From NCBI GenBank assembly GCA_902636025.1, contig CACPQG010000002.1, positions 1 through 64,000 of the forward strand: DNA of 64,000 nt. The letters run 5' to 3'. Under the pieces are notes generated by a model, which searched no databases, was not told the DNA's origin, and worked only from the letters and a program-made list of their open reading frames with translations. The position numbers were made by a program, and so were the translations under genes. This document shows, one piece after another, positions 52,837 through 63,173 of the stretch (positions are counted from its first letter, which is position 1; every line of letters starts with the position of its first letter). The stretch comes from an uncultured Pelagibacteraceae bacterium (lineage in GTDB: Bacteria; Pseudomonadota; Alphaproteobacteria; Pelagibacterales; Pelagibacteraceae).

Positions 52837-55232
52837 AAAAAATTTTTAAAAATATTATTTTTGCAATTATTGTTCTTTTGTTTTTTCAAACAAAGACAAT
52901 TTCTGATGAGTTTTATTTTGAAGGTGATGAAATTCAAATACTAAATGAAGGAAAGAAATTAATTTCAAACAAAGGAGTTAAAATTACTAGCAATAGCAAT
53001 ATTAACCTTACTTCAAATAAATTTGAATACGATAAAGAAAAAATGGAACTTAAGCTTAAAGAAGATGTTTTTATAGAGGATTTAGAAAAAAATTTAAAAA
53101 TAAAAGCTCAAGAAATCTATTATTTTAAAAAAGATGAGATAATAGTTACAAATGGATTTACTGAAATAAATATTGATAATAAGTTTACTATTAAATCTGA
53201 AGACATAACTTTTGAAAAAAATTTTGGAAGATTGTCATCAAATCAAAAATCATTTATTACAGATGAGGCTGGGAATATCTTAGAGTCAGAGAGTTTTAAA
53301 TTTCAATTAAAAGATGAGACAATTAAAGCAAAAAATGTTGTTTTAAGAGATAATGAAGGCAATACATCATTTCTAGAAAATTTTATGGGGAATATGAATT
53401 CTAAAGTTTTTTATGGAAAAGATATTAAAATAAATTTTGATAAGAAGATATTTGGTAATAAAAATAACGATCCAAGACTATATGGAAACTCAATTCAATC
53501 AGACCAAAATTATTCTAAAATATCTAAAGGAGTTTTTACAACCTGTAAAAAAAATGATAGTTGTCCTCCATGGAAAATACAGGCTGAAGAGGTTGTTCAT
53601 GATAAGAAAAAAAAAATTATTAATTATAAAAATGCCTGGCTTCAAATATATGACAAACCAGTAATTTATTTTCCAAAATTTTTCCATCCAGATCCAACAG
53701 TTAATAGACAGTCTGGTTTTTTAATACCAAATATTTCTGACTCTGGTAATACTGGGACATCAGTATCAACTCCATATTATAAAGTTCTAGCTATAAACAA
53801 AGATATTACTTTTAAGCCTAGAATTTTTGCAAACCAAAATCTATTAATTCAAAATGAATTTAGGCAAGTTGAAAAGAATTTAAATCATATCATGGATTTT
53901 GGAGTTTTTACATCAGAACTAAGTAATGAGAACGAACCAACTAAATCTCATTTTTTTTCCAATACTTTAATAAAATTCGAAAATAAATTTTTTGAAACAT
54001 CTAATTTAGAGATTAATTTTGAGCAAGTTTCAAATGATACATACTTAAAGAAATTTAAACCCTCTTCAGAATTAATTAAAAATGAAAATTTAATGCACTC
54101 ATTTTTAAAATTTAATGCATATGAGGATCTAAGCTCACTTTCATTATCTTTAGAAAGTTATGAAGATTTAAGCAAAACATCAAACGATAGATATGAATTC
54201 ATTTACCCTAATTTAGAGTATACAAAAGAATTTTTTAATGAAAAAATCCCTGGGTCATTTGATTTAAGTTCAAGTTTATATCAGAAACATTACGAAACAA
54301 ATAAGTATAAACAGAATTTGACAACAGATTTAACCTACTCCTCTGATGTTAGAATTTTTGATAAAGGTTTAGTTGAAGATTTTAAAATACTCTTAAAAAA
54401 CCCCAACACAATATTAAAAACTGGATCAAGTAATGAAAGCAATACTCAAAGTAAATTATTAACTAAGGTTATGTACTCTTTAAGCTATCCTCTTAAAAAA
54501 GAGGGTCTCTTGTACAATAGTTTTTTAAAACCAAATATTTCCTTAAGATATAGTCCTAATAATACTAAAAATATCTCTAAAGAAGATAGAATGCTCAAAT
54601 CTAACAATATTAATTCATTTAACAGACTATCGATGGATGATGGGGTTGAAGGTGGTCAATCATTAACAACCGGTTTAGATTACAAATTAAAAAATCAAGA
54701 GGGCATCGATAAAATATCTTTCTATGTGGCACAAGTCTATAGAGATGAAGCGAATCCAGATTTACCAATTAATAGTTCTCTTAACAATAAATATTCAGAC
54801 ATAATAGGAAATATAAAGTTTAATCTATTTAATAATTTAAATTTTGAATATGATTTTATGCTTGATAATAATTTTGAAAAAATGAATTATAATTTGTTAG
54901 ATGCGAAGTTATCAGTTAATAATTTTGTTACAAGTTTTCAATATTTAGAAGAGGATGATAACATTGGCAGTAAGAGTTATTTAAAAAATCAAACCAAATA
55001 TTCTTTTGATAAGAACAATAGTTTAAGTTTTGCGACAAGAAGAAATAGAGAATTAAATATGACAGAATTTTATAATTTAATTTATCAATATGAAAATGAC
55101 TGTTTAAAGGCGGCAATTGAGTACAATAAAAATTTTTATAATGATAGTGATATAAAACCAGAAGAAGAGTTGTTTTTCACGCTTACTATAGTACCATTTT
55201 CTAAAATTAGCTCTACAAATATAAATCAATAA
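52833..55232 (+). CDS. lptD: LPS assembly outer-membrane protein LptD
   Basis: 799 residues from ATG 52833, chosen because it gives a proper signal peptide (KNIIFAIIVLLFFQTKTIS) and overlaps the lptG stop as ATGA. Residues 30-230 form the OstA-type N-terminal domain (FYFEGDEIQILNEGKKLIS). The middle GVFTTCKKNDSCPPWKIQAEE holds Cys residues of the disulfide region, then the barrel starts with YFPKFFHPDPTVNRQSGFL. The C-terminal barrel is Asn-rich and ends in a polar tail. It inserts LPS at the cell surface. Confidence 0.9.
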   Translation: MKKIFKNIIFAIIVLLFFQTKTISDEFYFEGDEIQILNEGKKLISNKGVKITSNSNINLTSNKFEYDKEKMELKLKEDVFIEDLEKNLKIKAQEIYYFKKDEIIVTNGFTEINIDNKFTIKSEDITFEKNFGRLSSNQKSFITDEAGNILESESFKFQLKDETIKAKNVVLRDNEGNTSFLENFMGNMNSKVFYGKDIKINFDKKIFGNKNNDPRLYGNSIQSDQNYSKISKGVFTTCKKNDSCPPWKIQAEEVVHDKKKKIINYKNAWLQIYDKPVIYFPKFFHPDPTVNRQSGFLIPNISDSGNTGTSVSTPYYKVLAINKDITFKPRIFANQNLLIQNEFRQVEKNLNHIMDFGVFTSELSNENEPTKSHFFSNTLIKFENKFFETSNLEINFEQVSNDTYLKKFKPSSELIKNENLMHSFLKFNAYEDLSSLSLSLESYEDLSKTSNDRYEFIYPNLEYTKEFFNEKIPGSFDLSSSLYQKHYETNKYKQNLTTDLTYSSDVRIFDKGLVEDFKILLKNPNTILKTGSSNESNTQSKLLTKVMYSLSYPLKKEGLLYNSFLKPNISLRYSPNNTKNISKEDRMLKSNNINSFNRLSMDDGVEGGQSLTTGLDYKLKNQEGIDKISFYVAQVYRDEANPDLPINSSLNNKYSDIIGNIKFNLFNNLNFEYDFMLDNNFEKMNYNLLDAKLSVNNFVTSFQYLEEDDNIGSKSYLKNQTKYSFDKNNSLSFATRRNRELNMTEFYNLIYQYENDCLKAAIEYNKNFYNDSDIKPEEELFFTLTIVPFSKISSTNINQ

Positions 55233-56164
55233 TGAGAATTTGCAGAGTATCAATTTTAATATTTTTATTTTTTTTTATAAATATAAATGTTTACGCTGAA
55301 AAAATTTCAATTATTTATACTGTTGATAATGTTCCAATAACTAACGTAGAGATTAATAAAGAAATCACGTACCTTAAATTAATTAACAAAGATCTGAATA
55401 ATATGGATGATGAGTCTTTAGTCGTATACGCATCAAAATCGATCATTAGAGAAAAGATAAAAGAAGTTGAGATTTCAAAATATTTTAAGTTTGGTGTTAA
55501 CAAAGATAATGTAGACCAAAGTTTATTCGGATTAGCTAAATCACTAGGATTTGATAAAATAGAAGAGTTTTATAATTTAATAGATAATTTAAATTTGAAT
55601 AAAGAATTTTTTAGTAAAAAAATTGAAATTGAATTACTTTGGAATAAACTTATTTTTGAAAAATATAAAAATAATTTGTCAATTGATTCAAATCAAATAA
55701 AGAAAGATCTAGAAAAAAACATAAAGGAGATGGAAGATATTGAGGAATATAAGTTATTTGAAATATTATATTCTCCCAGTTCAAATGAAGAATTAAAAGA
55801 GGAAACAATAAAAATTCTAAAGAGCATTGATGAAATCGGCTTTGAAAATACAGCGAGAATTTTTAGTATTTCTAATACCTCAGCAGCTGGTGGAGAGATA
55901 GGTTGGATTAAAAAATCTCAATTATCAAAAGATATTATTAAAGTTGTTGACAAGCTTCAAATTAATAGTCCCAGTGACCCTATTAATATGCCGATTGGAA
56001 AATTAATACTAATGATAAAAGAAAAGAGGCTTGTAAAAGAAGAAATTTCTTTAGATGAAGAATTAAATAAAGCTATTATATTGGAGAGAAATAAACAACT
56101 TAATCAATTTTCATCTATGTATTTTAAAAAAGTTGAATTAAATACTAGTATTAATGAAAAATAA
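55232..56164 (+). CDS. surA: SurA-type periplasmic chaperone / peptidyl-prolyl isomerase
   Basis: 310 residues. Signal peptide ILIFLFFFININVYAE, then the N-terminal chaperone helices IIYTVDNVPITNVEINKEI. A single parvulin domain is seen with LFEILYSPSSNEELKEE, TARIFSISNTSAAGGEIGWI and INMPIGKLILMIKEKR. E. coli SurA has two parvulin domains; the one-domain form is common in alphaproteobacteria. It helps outer-membrane protein folding, including LptD, whose gene it overlaps by one base. Confidence 0.87.
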   Translation: MRICRVSILIFLFFFININVYAEKISIIYTVDNVPITNVEINKEITYLKLINKDLNNMDDESLVVYASKSIIREKIKEVEISKYFKFGVNKDNVDQSLFGLAKSLGFDKIEEFYNLIDNLNLNKEFFSKKIEIELLWNKLIFEKYKNNLSIDSNQIKKDLEKNIKEMEDIEEYKLFEILYSPSSNEELKEETIKILKSIDEIGFENTARIFSISNTSAAGGEIGWIKKSQLSKDIIKVVDKLQINSPSDPINMPIGKLILMIKEKRLVKEEISLDEELNKAIILERNKQLNQFSSMYFKKVELNTSINEK

Positions 56165-57134
56165 GCCCATAGTAATTATAGCGGGAGAACCCTATAGTGT
56201 ATTTTTAGAAATATTTTTTAAATCTTTAAAGGAAAAAAAAATTAAAAGAATAAAAAATCCAATCATATTAGTTGCTTCAAAAAATCTCGTTCTTAAACAA
56301 ATGAAAGCTCTCAAATATAATTTTTATATAAATGAAATAAGTTTACATAATTTTTACAGTTTAAAGATGAATAATAATAAATTGAATTTAGTAAATGTTA
56401 ACTTCAATTTAAGTAAAACTTTTGATCAAATTTCAAAAAAATCGGCTCCTTATATAAGAAATTCATGTGAGATCGGTTTAGAAATCCTTAAAAAAAGTTC
56501 TGCAAAAGTTTTAATAAATGGACCTATATCAAAAAAAAATTTTTTAAATAATAAATTTCCGGGTATGACAGAATATTTTGCAAACAAGGTTGGTTATAAA
56601 AACAAAGAAGTAATGTTAATTTTTAATAATAAAGTATCAGTAAGTCCTATTACGACTCATTTACCTTTAAAAAATATTTTTTCTAAAATAACAAAAAATA
56701 AGATTTTATATAACATAATAACAATAAATAATTTTTACAAAAAATATTTAAAAAAAAAAGCAAGATTTGCTATAACGAGTCTAAATCCCCACGGTGAAAC
56801 TTTAAACAAATTTTCAGAGGAAGATAAGATTATAACTCCAGCAATTCGATCACTTAAAAAAAGAAAAATAAATATCAAAGGTCCATATCCCTCAGATACA
56901 ATTTTTATGAAAAAAAATATACGTCAATTTGATGTTATTATTGGAATGTATCATGATCAAGTTCTAGCTCCTATGAAAACAATATTTGAATTTGATGCAA
57001 TAAACATAACTTTAGGTTTACCATTTCTGAGATTAACACCAGATCACGGTCCAAACGTATCAATGCTTGGAAAAAATATATCTAATCCCAAAAGTTTAAT
57101 TAAAGCACTAGAGTTTGCCAGTCAAATAAAGTGA
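56154..57134 (+). CDS. pdxA: 4-hydroxythreonine-4-phosphate dehydrogenase
   Basis: 326 residues. PIVIIAGEPYSVFLEIFFKSL, KVLINGPISKKNFLNNKFPGMTEYF, VSPITTHLPLKNI, ITSLNPHGETLNKFSEEDKI, YPSDTIFMKKN, IGMYHDQVLAPMKTIFEFDAINITLGLPF and TPDHGPNV show the metal-binding His ligands. It is part of the deoxyxylulose-dependent route to pyridoxal phosphate. The start overlaps surA by 11 bases. Ends with the GTGA overlap to rsmA. Confidence 0.95.
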   Translation: MKNKPIVIIAGEPYSVFLEIFFKSLKEKKIKRIKNPIILVASKNLVLKQMKALKYNFYINEISLHNFYSLKMNNNKLNLVNVNFNLSKTFDQISKKSAPYIRNSCEIGLEILKKSSAKVLINGPISKKNFLNNKFPGMTEYFANKVGYKNKEVMLIFNNKVSVSPITTHLPLKNIFSKITKNKILYNIITINNFYKKYLKKKARFAITSLNPHGETLNKFSEEDKIITPAIRSLKKRKINIKGPYPSDTIFMKKNIRQFDVIIGMYHDQVLAPMKTIFEFDAINITLGLPFLRLTPDHGPNVSMLGKNISNPKSLIKALEFASQIK

Positions 57135-57913
57135 ATCTAAAACCCAAAAAAAGCCTTGGTCAAAATTATTTAGTTGACAAAAACATTATAAATAAAATTG
57201 TAAATTGTGTTGTTATAGATCATGAAAATGAAATATTAGAAATTGGCCCTGGTACAGGAAAATTGACGGAGAGTATTTTAAATAAAAAACCCAAAAAAGT
57301 TTTTTTGGTCGAAAAAGATGAAAAATTATCAAAATTACTGTCAGAAAAATTTCAAAATAAAATCAAAATTTTTAATGACGATATCTTAAATTTTTCAAAT
57401 AGTAAGCTACTATCTGATAAATCAATTATATTTGGAAATCTTCCTTATAATATATCATCTCAAATACTAATTAAATTTATTTTTAATGTAAATAATTTTA
57501 AATTTAAAAATTTAGTTTTCATGTTCCAAAAAGAATTAGCTGATAGAATTATAGCAAAAGTGAACACGTCAGAATATGGAAGATTAACAATTTTGACAAA
57601 TTGGAAGTTTAATGTAAAAAAAGAATTTGATATAAATCCATCTTCATTTTTTCCAAAACCTAAAATAAAAAGTAGTTTGTTAACTTTTACTAAAAAAGAT
57701 AAAATATTCAAACTAAAAAACCATTCTTCTCTAGAAAAAATTACAAAGATTTTTTTTAATCAAAGAAGAAAAAAAATTAGGAAACAATTTTTCTCCATAT
57801 TTGAAAATAAAAAAGAAATAGATGAAATATTAAAATTAGATCTTAATTTAAGACCACAAAATTTAAGTCCAGAAATATACTTTAAATTAGCAAGAGAATA
57901 TGAAAAACTATGA
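57131..57913 (+). CDS. rsmA: 16S rRNA (adenine1518/1519-N6) dimethyltransferase
   Basis: 260 residues from GTG 57131. [19 protein letters not shown], the SAM site [40 protein letters not shown] (NLPY motif), [14 protein letters not shown], and the C-terminal [11 protein letters not shown] are all typical KsgA features. It modifies the 3' end of 16S rRNA. It follows pdxA as in most proteobacteria and converges with gmk, overlapping by 6 bases. Confidence 0.95.
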   Translation: MNLKPKKSLGQNYLVDKNIINKIVNCVVIDHENEILEIGPGTGKLTESILNKKPKKVFLVEKDEKLSKLLSEKFQNKIKIFNDDILNFSNSKLLSDKSIIFGNLPYNISSQILIKFIFNVNNFKFKNLVFMFQKELADRIIAKVNTSEYGRLTILTNWKFNVKKEFDINPSSFFPKPKIKSSLLTFTKKDKIFKLKNHSSLEKITKIFFNQRRKKIRKQFFSIFENKKEIDEILKLDLNLRPQNLSPEIYFKLAREYEKL

Positions 57914-58543
57914 AATTAATTTTCTTATATGTTTCTCTATCATTAATCTATTATAGGGTATTTTTTTTTTATAAAGTAGAAAATTATCAATTATCTTTGA
58001 AATTTGGTTATAACATTTTTGAAGATCGTCGTTAATAACTACGCTATCATAATCAATCCAGTGTTTCACATCCTTGTAAAAATCTTTCATTCGTTCTGAA
58101 GCTATAAGTTTATCTTTCATATCTCGATTTGAAAGTCTTTGATATAAAATCTCTTTACTTGGTGGTAATACAAAAAAAGATAATATATTAAAATTAATTG
58201 TTTGATCTTTAATTTGTTTGCTTCCCTGCCAATCTATGTCAAATAACACGTTTTCACCCGATTTTAACTTCTCTAAAACCAATTTTTTGGATGTTCCATA
58301 AAAGTTACTAAATACTTTTGCATATTCTAAAAATTGATCTGCTTTTATAAGGTCTTGAAATTTATTTTCGCTTACAAAATGATAATCTTTTCCATCTATT
58401 TCGTTGCTTCTTGGTTTTCTTGTTGTATGAGAAATGGAGGTGGTAAACTTTTTATTTTTAGATACTAAGTTAACCAAAGTTGTCTTACCTGCTCCCGATG
58501 GTGATGAAAATATAAATATAGTTCCATCTGTCTTTAGGGACAT
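57908..58543 (-). CDS. gmk: Guanylate kinase
   Basis: 211 residues. Walker A is [12 protein letters not shown], then [43 protein letters not shown], and [12 protein letters not shown]. It converts GMP to GDP. In other alphaproteobacteria fabF, mltG and a YicC-like gene lie between acpP and gmk; here acpP is only 10 bases upstream. Confidence 0.96.
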   Translation of the reverse strand: MSLKTDGTIFIFSSPSGAGKTTLVNLVSKNKKFTTSISHTTRKPRSNEIDGKDYHFVSENKFQDLIKADQFLEYAKVFSNFYGTSKKLVLEKLKSGENVLFDIDWQGSKQIKDQTINFNILSFFVLPPSKEILYQRLSNRDMKDKLIASERMKDFYKDVKHWIDYDSVVINDDLQKCYNQISKIIDNFLLYKKKIPYNRLMIEKHIRKLIS

Positions 58544-58553
58544 TCTTTAATTC

Positions 58554-58793
58554 TTAATTACTCTTGCTCTCAATAAATTTAATTGCATCTCCAACTGTAA
58601 GAATTTTCTCAGCTTCACTATCAGAAATTTCTGATCCAAATTCTTCCTCAAAAGCCATTACTAATTCTACAGTATCTAAACTGTCAGCTCCCAAGTCATC
58701 AATAAAACTTGACTCCTCTGTAACTTTTGCTTCTTCTATACCTAGGTGGTCTGCAACTATTTTTTTAACTTTACTTGAAACTTCCTCAGACAT
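58554..58793 (-). CDS. acpP: Acyl carrier protein
   Basis: 79 residues, acidic. The phosphopantetheine Ser is in [21 protein letters not shown]. The [20 protein letters not shown] start is the usual helix I and loop. It carries acyl chains in fatty-acid and lipid A synthesis. It follows fabG by 49 bases and is followed by gmk. Confidence 0.97.
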   Translation of the reverse strand: MSEEVSSKVKKIVADHLGIEEAKVTEESSFIDDLGADSLDTVELVMAFEEEFGSEISDSEAEKILTVGDAIKFIESKSN

Positions 58794-58842
58794 ATAAATC
58801 CTTTTTGTTATAATTTTGTCTATAGATTATTACTCAACTTTG

Positions 58843-59574
58843 TCAAGCCATATACATGCCCCCGTTAACATGTATAGTCTCGCCCGTAATATATGATGCG
58901 TCTTCAGAAGATAAAAATGCAACAATATTGGAAACATCCTCACCACTACCCAAGCGATTCATTGGTATCCTTGAAATAAGGGTAGACTTCATTTCTTCCG
59001 ATATTTTATCAGTCATATTAGATTTGATGAAACCTGGTGATATACAATTCACAGTAATATTTTTCTTAGCATATTCCATTGCTAAACTTTTTGACATAGC
59101 CACAACTCCTGCTTTTGATGCAGAGTAGTTTGCTTGTCCCAAATTACCTGTATGTCCAACTATTGATGTTATATTTATAATTTTACCATACTTATTTTTT
59201 AACATCTTTTTTATTGCACCCTTGCATAGATGAAACGTTGAAGTTAAATTTATATCTATTACTTTTTGCCAATCTTCATCTTTCATCCTTAATGATAGAT
59301 TATCTTTTGTAATTCCAGCATTGTTAATTAAAATATCTAAGCCGCCTAAAGCTAAAGTTACTTTTTCTAAAAATTCCTCAATTTTAGAATGGTCACTTAT
59401 ATCAAATTTTTCAGTAATAATACTTGGAAACTCATTTTTAAGTAAACTTAGTCTGTCATCATTTGTTCCTGTTCCCAGAACTGTGGCATTTAATGATAGA
59501 AATTTTTTTACAATTGATCCACCTATTCCACCTGTTGCACCAGTAATTAAGATTTTTTTACCTTTGAAATCCAT
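58843..59574 (-). CDS. fabG: 3-oxoacyl-[ACP] reductase FabG
   Basis: 243 residues. ILITGATGGIGGSIVKKF (cofactor loop), LINNAGITKDNLSLRM, INITSIVGHTGNLGQANYSASKAGV with the complete Ser-Tyr-Lys triad, ITVNCISPGFIKSNMT and the ending YITGETIHVNGGMYMA. It reduces 3-ketoacyl-ACP. Overlaps fabD by 17 bases. In contrast to the SDR at 2056-2766 its catalytic Tyr is intact. Confidence 0.96.
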   Translation of the reverse strand: MDFKGKKILITGATGGIGGSIVKKFLSLNATVLGTGTNDDRLSLLKNEFPSIITEKFDISDHSKIEEFLEKVTLALGGLDILINNAGITKDNLSLRMKDEDWQKVIDINLTSTFHLCKGAIKKMLKNKYGKIINITSIVGHTGNLGQANYSASKAGVVAMSKSLAMEYAKKNITVNCISPGFIKSNMTDKISEEMKSTLISRIPMNRLGSGEDVSNIVAFLSSEDASYITGETIHVNGGMYMA

Positions 59575-60502
59575 TTGTTTCCTTAAATGTATTTATATCT
59601 GCTTCTGTATTAATTGCATTAACTTTTACTGTCTTGTTTATTCTTTTTATAAGTCCAGATAATACTTTGCCTGGTCCAATTTCAATAAAGTTTTTTGTTC
59701 CATTCTCGATCATATATTCAACACTTTCTCTCCATCTAACCCTACTCTCTATTTGTTTGATTAATAAATCTTTAATTTCTGATATATTATTTGTTTTTTT
59801 TCCTGTAACATTTGAAATGATAAATCTATCCGATTGAGTAATATTTAACTTTTCAATTTCAGCTTTCATTATTTCTGTGGCCTTTGCCATTAATTTGCAA
59901 TGGAAAGGAGCGCTCACAGCTAATTTTATATTTTTAATTGCTTGTTTCTTAAGATCATATGAAAATTTTTTTAAATCCCCGTTTTTTCCACTTACTACTA
60001 TTTGGCCATCTGAATTATCATTGGCCACAAAACATTCGTAGTTACTTTTATTTTCAAAAATTAATTTTTCGATAATTTCAATTTTTGATCCAAGCACTGC
60101 CAACATACCACCTTCTCCTTGAGGTATAGAGGACTGCATTGCGCTTCCTCTTATTTTTAAAATTTTAATCGTATCTTCAAAATTAATATAACCTGCAGAA
60201 GCTAAAGCGGTATATTCTCCTAAAGAATGTCCAGCAAAATATAAATACTTATTAGTATCTGCTTTTAACTCTTTGGACATTACAGAGTAGATTGAGTATC
60301 CAACCAAAAAAATTGCTGGTTGGGTGTTTTCAGTCAAATCCAATTGATCTTTTGGTCCTTCTAAAATAATTTTGGAAATAGGAAATTTTAATATTTCATT
60401 AGCTTCATTAAATAATTTTTTAACAAGGTCAAAATTTTCATATAAATCTTTGCACATTCCAACTACTTGTGAACCCTGGCCTGGAAATATTAGAGAAAAC
60501 AT
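59558..60502 (-). CDS. fabD: Malonyl-CoA:ACP transacylase
   Basis: 314 residues. FSLIFPGQGSQVVGMCKDLY, the nucleophile in FAGHSLGEYTALASAGY (GHSLG), MQSSIPQGEGGMLAVLGS, and AVSAPFHCKLMAKATEIM with the catalytic His. It loads malonate onto AcpP. First gene of fabD-fabG-acpP-gmk on the minus strand; divergent from rpsF with 75 bases between them. Confidence 0.96.
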   Translation of the reverse strand: MFSLIFPGQGSQVVGMCKDLYENFDLVKKLFNEANEILKFPISKIILEGPKDQLDLTENTQPAIFLVGYSIYSVMSKELKADTNKYLYFAGHSLGEYTALASAGYINFEDTIKILKIRGSAMQSSIPQGEGGMLAVLGSKIEIIEKLIFENKSNYECFVANDNSDGQIVVSGKNGDLKKFSYDLKKQAIKNIKLAVSAPFHCKLMAKATEIMKAEIEKLNITQSDRFIISNVTGKKTNNISEIKDLLIKQIESRVRWRESVEYMIENGTKNFIEIGPGKVLSGLIKRINKTVKVNAINTEADINTFKETNGFQR

Positions 60503-60540
60503 TTAGTTATTTATATATTTTTGTATTGTAATTAAAGAAT

Positions 60541-60546
60541 TATAAT
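60541..60546 (+). promoter_or_regulatory. Candidate -10 element of the rpsF operon
   Basis: A perfect TATAAT stands 32 bases before the rpsF ATG, with a weak TTTTGT-like -35 about 16-17 bases upstream. AT-rich DNA often yields such matches, so this is only suggestive. Confidence 0.35.
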
Positions 60547-60577
60547 AGTATATCCTCATTTTTTATTAAATAATAAT

Positions 60578-60940
60578 ATGAACTTATACGAACACACAAT
60601 AGTAGCAAGACAAGACGCTTCCTCATCACAAATTAAACAATTAACAGAGAAATACTCAAATTTAGTAATAAAAAATAAAGGTGAAATTGTTCAAACTCAG
60701 ATTTGGGGGTTAATGAATTTAGCATACGTTATAAAAAAAAATAAGAAGGGAAACTACATTCATTTTAAAATAAAAGCTCCCGCAAGCTTAGTAACTGATT
60801 TGGAAAAAAATGAAAGTATGGATAAAAATTTGTTAAGATACATGACGGTAAAAGTAAAAAAATTTGATCTAAAAACAAATTTTTTTTCATCCAAAGATGA
60901 AGATAACACAGGCAATTCACTAAAAAAAAAAAGTAATTAA
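60578..60940 (+). CDS. rpsF: Ribosomal protein bS6
   Basis: 120 residues. [46 protein letters not shown] and LLRYMTVKV are the S6 signature. The C-terminal tail beyond residue 100 is Lys/Asn-rich. Binds 16S rRNA beside S18; opens the rpsF-rpsR-rplI operon, with a one-base overlap to rpsR. Confidence 0.97.
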   Translation: MNLYEHTIVARQDASSSQIKQLTEKYSNLVIKNKGEIVQTQIWGLMNLAYVIKKNKKGNYIHFKIKAPASLVTDLEKNESMDKNLLRYMTVKVKKFDLKTNFFSSKDEDNTGNSLKKKSN

Positions 60941-61209
60941 TGCAAAAAAAAAGGAATAACAAAAAAAAGTCACAAAGCAATTTTGCGAAGTTAAGCATAT
61001 TTCAGCCAAATAAATATAAATTTAAAAAAAAATGCCCCTTATCAGTAAAAGGAGCTCCTGTGATAGATTATAAAAATATAAAATTGTTAAAAAGGTATGT
61101 TTCAGAAAATGGTAAAATTTTACCTTCTCGTATTACTAACGTAAGTCAAAAAAAACAAAGAGAACTCTCAATTTCAATTAAACGTGCTCGTAATTTAGGT
61201 TTATTATAA
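60940..61209 (+). CDS. rpsR: Ribosomal protein bS18
   Basis: 89 residues. After a basic N-terminus, [58 protein letters not shown] is the S18 core. Partner of S6 on the platform of the small subunit. The stop overlaps the rplI start by one base. Confidence 0.97.
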   Translation: MQKKRNNKKKSQSNFAKLSIFQPNKYKFKKKCPLSVKGAPVIDYKNIKLLKRYVSENGKILPSRITNVSQKKQRELSISIKRARNLGLL

Positions 61210-61667
61210 TGAAAGTAATATTGCTTGAGAATATTCAAAAACTGGGATCTATAGGTGAAATAATTGATGTAAAAAGAGGGTATGGACGGAACTATCTTAT
61301 CTCTAAAAAAAAAGCTCTATTTGCTTCAAAAGAAAATATTAAAGAAGTCGATAAATTAAAAAATGATTTAAATAAAAAAGACCAAGAAAAGAAAAAAAAA
61401 GCAAAAGAAATTTTAGAAAGTCTTAAAAATAAAATTTGTATTATAAAAAAGTTAAGTACAGAAAATAATGAACTTTATGGTTCTGTAAAACCAACCGAAA
61501 TATCAAAAAACATTCTTGAGGAAAATAAAATAGAAATTAAACCATCAATGATACAACTTAAAGATGATATTAAGACTTTGGGTGATTTTAAAGCTGTTAT
61601 AAATCTTCATGCTGAAGTTCAAGTTCAAATTAAAATTAAAGTTGTAGCCGCAGATAATATAAAATAA
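61209..61667 (+). CDS. rplI: Ribosomal protein bL9
   Basis: 152 residues. [20 protein letters not shown] and VKRGYGRNYLISKKKALFAS are the N-terminal rRNA-binding domain, followed by the long connecting helix and a C-terminal domain ending in VQVQIKIKVVAADNIK. It is the last r-protein of the operon; dnaB follows after 67 bases. Confidence 0.96.
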   Translation: MKVILLENIQKLGSIGEIIDVKRGYGRNYLISKKKALFASKENIKEVDKLKNDLNKKDQEKKKKAKEILESLKNKICIIKKLSTENNELYGSVKPTEISKNILEENKIEIKPSMIQLKDDIKTLGDFKAVINLHAEVQVQIKIKVVAADNIK

Positions 61668-61734
61668 TTATACAGTATTATCCCCAGAATTTTTTCTATA
61701 TATATATATTTTATAAAATACATATACTAGAAGA

Positions 61735-63150
61735 ATGGAAAAAAATTTATCACTTGTCAAAACAACTTTTAATGAACTTCCAAATAATATTGAGGCTGAA
61801 CAATCTGTAATAGGATCAGTACTTCTATCCAATGAGATTTTTGATGAAGTAAATACAATTATATCAAATAAAAATTTTTATGATCCGATGCACCAAAAAA
61901 TTTTTTCTGCAATAGAAAGTTTAATTTATAAAGGTATGTTGGCTAATCCAATTACCTTAAAGAATTATTTTGAAAACGAGAAAGATGAAATAAATGTACC
62001 AGAATATTTAGTTAAAATTACTAAATTTTCTACTTCTGCACGTCAAGCAATTGAATATTCAAAAATTATTTATGATATGTATGTAAGAAGAGAATTAATA
62101 AAAATATCTGAAACAACGATAGATATTGCTAAGTTAAATGATCTAGAAAACACTGGTCAAAAAATAATAGAAAATTCTGAAAAGTTGCTTTTTGATTTAG
62201 CAGAAAAAGGTTCTTTTAATTCTTCAATAGTAAAATTTGATGAAGCTATGAAACTTACTATAGAAATGGCATCTAATGCATACAAAAATGAAGAAGGTAT
62301 CGTTGGGGTACCGACTGGATTGAGGGATATTGATGATAGGTTAGGTGGTTTACATCAATCAGATTTAATTATTATTGCAGGCAGACCTTCTATGGGTAAA
62401 ACTGCTTTAGCTACAAATATTGCATTTAATGCTGCGAGTAAATTACAAGATAAACAAAAAAAATCATCAGTAGCCTTTTTTTCATTAGAAATGTCTTCGG
62501 AACAACTTTCAACAAGAATTTTAGCTGAGCAAGCAAGAATTAAATCAAATGATATTAGAAGAGGTAAAATTTCTGAAGAACAGTTTGATAAATTCATAGA
62601 GACCTCTAAAAATATTTCAGAACTTCCCTTATTTATTGATGAAACACCGGCAATAAGTGTGGCTGCTCTTAGCAATAGAGCTAGAAGAATTAAAAGAATT
62701 CATGGACTTGATTTAGTAGTAGTTGATTATATTCAGCTTATGAGAGCAGTTAATACCAAAGATGGAAGAGTTCAAGAAATATCTGAAATTACCCAAGGTT
62801 TAAAAGCTCTAGCCAAAGAACTTGCTGTTCCAGTTGTAGCGTTATCGCAATTATCAAGAGCAGTTGAGCAAAGAGATGATAAAAAGCCTCTTCTATCAGA
62901 TTTAAGAGAGTCTGGATCCATTGAGCAAGATGCAGATGTTGTTATGTTTGTGTATAGAGAAGCATACTACCTAGAGAGAAAAGAGCCAAGACCAGCAACC
63001 GTAGAACATGCCGAATGGCAAGCAAAAATGAATGAGGTGTCAAATTTGGCTGAAGTGATAATTGGTAAGCAAAGACATGGGCCAACTGGCAATGTATCTC
63101 TTGAATTTGAGGCCATGTTTACCAAATTTAGAGATACTCAAAATACTTAA
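61735..63150 (+). CDS. dnaB: Replicative DNA helicase DnaB
   Basis: 471 residues. N-terminal domain: LPNNIEAEQSVIGSVLLSNE. RecA-like motor: GVPTGLRDIDDRLGGLHQSD, Walker A IIAGRPSMGKTALATNIAFN, FFSLEMSSEQLSTRILAEQA, DLVVVDYIQLM (Walker B), LAVPVVALSQLSRAVEQRDDK and LSDLRESGSIEQDADVVMF. No intein seen. It unwinds DNA at the fork; located after rplI as in many bacteria. Confidence 0.98.
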   Translation: MEKNLSLVKTTFNELPNNIEAEQSVIGSVLLSNEIFDEVNTIISNKNFYDPMHQKIFSAIESLIYKGMLANPITLKNYFENEKDEINVPEYLVKITKFSTSARQAIEYSKIIYDMYVRRELIKISETTIDIAKLNDLENTGQKIIENSEKLLFDLAEKGSFNSSIVKFDEAMKLTIEMASNAYKNEEGIVGVPTGLRDIDDRLGGLHQSDLIIIAGRPSMGKTALATNIAFNAASKLQDKQKKSSVAFFSLEMSSEQLSTRILAEQARIKSNDIRRGKISEEQFDKFIETSKNISELPLFIDETPAISVAALSNRARRIKRIHGLDLVVVDYIQLMRAVNTKDGRVQEISEITQGLKALAKELAVPVVALSQLSRAVEQRDDKKPLLSDLRESGSIEQDADVVMFVYREAYYLERKEPRPATVEHAEWQAKMNEVSNLAEVIIGKQRHGPTGNVSLEFEAMFTKFRDTQNT

Positions 63151-63173
63151 ATTAAAATATATATAACTATTAG

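Noticed and set aside
61668-61734. TTATCCCCA resembling a DnaA box before dnaB
   Set aside because: One mismatch, a single copy, and no cluster or AT-rich unwinding array with it; not enough for an origin.
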